Source: a candidate division WWE3 bacterium (GTDB taxonomy: Bacteria; Patescibacteriota; 4484-211; JAGQKX01). Taken from it: a stretch of 5,762 nucleotides of DNA. Below are positions 5,620 to 5,762 of the stretch, piece after piece. Below the pieces are notes generated by a model. That model was not told the DNA's origin, made no database searches, and worked only from the letters and a program-made list of their open reading frames with translations. The translations under genes and the position numbers were made by a program. The stretch is from the NCBI GenBank assembly GCA_020429905.1, contig JAGQKX010000048.1:1-5762 (forward strand), written 5' to 3'. Each line of letters starts with the position of its first letter. Within the stretch, counting starts at the first letter, position 1.

Positions 5620-5634
5620 GTGGTCTAGAACCAC
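5620..5634. repeat. short inverted repeat upstream of the terminator
   Basis: GTGGT-CTAGA-ACCAC is a perfect 5-bp inverted repeat with a 5-nt centre, 9 nt from the terminator stem. In a minus-strand transcript it would form a small hairpin just before the terminator. I could find only about 4 bp of possible pairing with the terminator arms, so a convincing antiterminator is not visible. Confidence 0.3.
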
Positions 5635-5688
5635 TGGTTACTTGTCGTAATAATTTTTCTCGAAATTTGAACCGCATAGAATAGTGTA

Positions 5689-5717
5689 TTTTTACCATAC
5701 GAGCATAAACAAAGCAA
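5689..5717 (-). promoter_or_regulatory. weak candidate promoter facing the Hsp70-like gene
   Basis: TTGCTT (5712-5717), a 17-nt spacer, and TAAAAA (5689-5694) preceded by an extended TGG form a plausible sigma-70 promoter. It lies just after the possible upstream stop codon at 5722. Its transcript would have a leader of roughly 100 nt that runs through the terminator before reaching the Hsp70-like gene. Both hexamers are imperfect matches. Confidence 0.28.
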
Positions 5718-5721
5718 AAGA

Positions 5722-5762
5722 TTACGCCGTTTCTTCAGAATCGAGCCAGATGGTCACTGGTC
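5722..5762 (-). CDS. possible C-terminal tail of an upstream gene, partial
   Basis: One minus-strand frame reads PVTIWLDSEETA and then stops with TAA at 5722-5724; the other two frames stop within this stretch. The peptide has protein-like composition, and a minus-strand terminator follows downstream at 5587-5610, so an upstream gene ending here is plausible. Thirteen codons are too few to identify a family or to prove coding. The span between this stop and the Hsp70-like ATG (146 nt) holds only the promoter, hairpin and terminator described separately. Confidence 0.33.
   Translation of the reverse strand, partial: PVTIWLDSEETA

Noticed and set aside
5620..5690. tRNA remnant or tRNA gene (GGTTCAAAT on the minus strand resembles a T-loop)
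   Set aside because: The flanking bases do not form the 5-bp T-stem, and no anticodon or acceptor stems can be drawn.
1..5762. Recoding of TGA as glycine, as in Gracilibacteria
   Set aside because: TGA is the natural stop of the PAP2-like gene, and the recognised proteins are full length without any in-frame TGA.
1..5762. Defence, CRISPR, toxin-antitoxin or mobile-element system
   Set aside because: No repeat-spacer array, transposase, integrase or recognisable toxin-antitoxin pair is visible on either strand.

Overview
The window looks like a chromosomal housekeeping stretch from a small-genome, mid-GC bacterium. I favour the Candidate Phyla Radiation (Patescibacteria), at moderate confidence. 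The reasons are short dense genes, small divergent membrane proteins, a YegD-type Hsp70 beside a GalT-like enzyme, and no Shine-Dalgarno sites. The bacterial-type Lon and RNase HII argue against an archaeon. TGA ends at least one gene, and no gene needs it as a sense codon, so the standard code fits. I see no mobile element, CRISPR array, RNA gene or recognisable defence system.

Layout: every gene except rnhB is on the minus strand. Reading down the minus strand from the right edge, there is first a possible gene tail (5722-5762) and a strong minus-strand terminator (5587-5610). Next come a 453-residue Hsp70-like ATPase without a substrate-binding domain (4214-5575) and a GalT/HIT-type nucleotidyltransferase-like protein (3108-4175). 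rnhB (RNase HII, 2499-3113, plus strand) converges on the latter. Their last codons share one TTATAA palindrome that reads Leu-stop on both strands. Divergent from rnhB are a PAP2-like membrane protein (1837-2436), an 84-residue acidic protein (1559-1813), an M50/site-2-type membrane metalloprotease (858-1451), and lon, whose first 270 codons lie at the left edge (1-812).

The most notable signal is regulatory. At four starts a -10-like hexamer sits exactly 6 nt before the start codon. Two more starts have one at 8-9 nt. Transcription would therefore begin at or next to the start codon, giving leaderless mRNAs. This rule also chose the starts of the M50 and PAP2-like genes. Three of these promoters (lon, M50 and the GalT-like gene) carry short inverted repeats over the -35 or around the -10, which are candidate operators. 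The Hsp70 gene differs: a complete intrinsic terminator ends 11 nt before its ATG, suggesting either attenuation or a promoter squeezed in behind the terminator.

Functionally, Lon, the membrane metalloprotease and the Hsp70-like ATPase point to protein quality control. RNase HII does DNA maintenance. The GalT-like enzyme and the PAP2-like protein may act in nucleotide-sugar and lipid-phosphate chemistry. No single pathway is evident.
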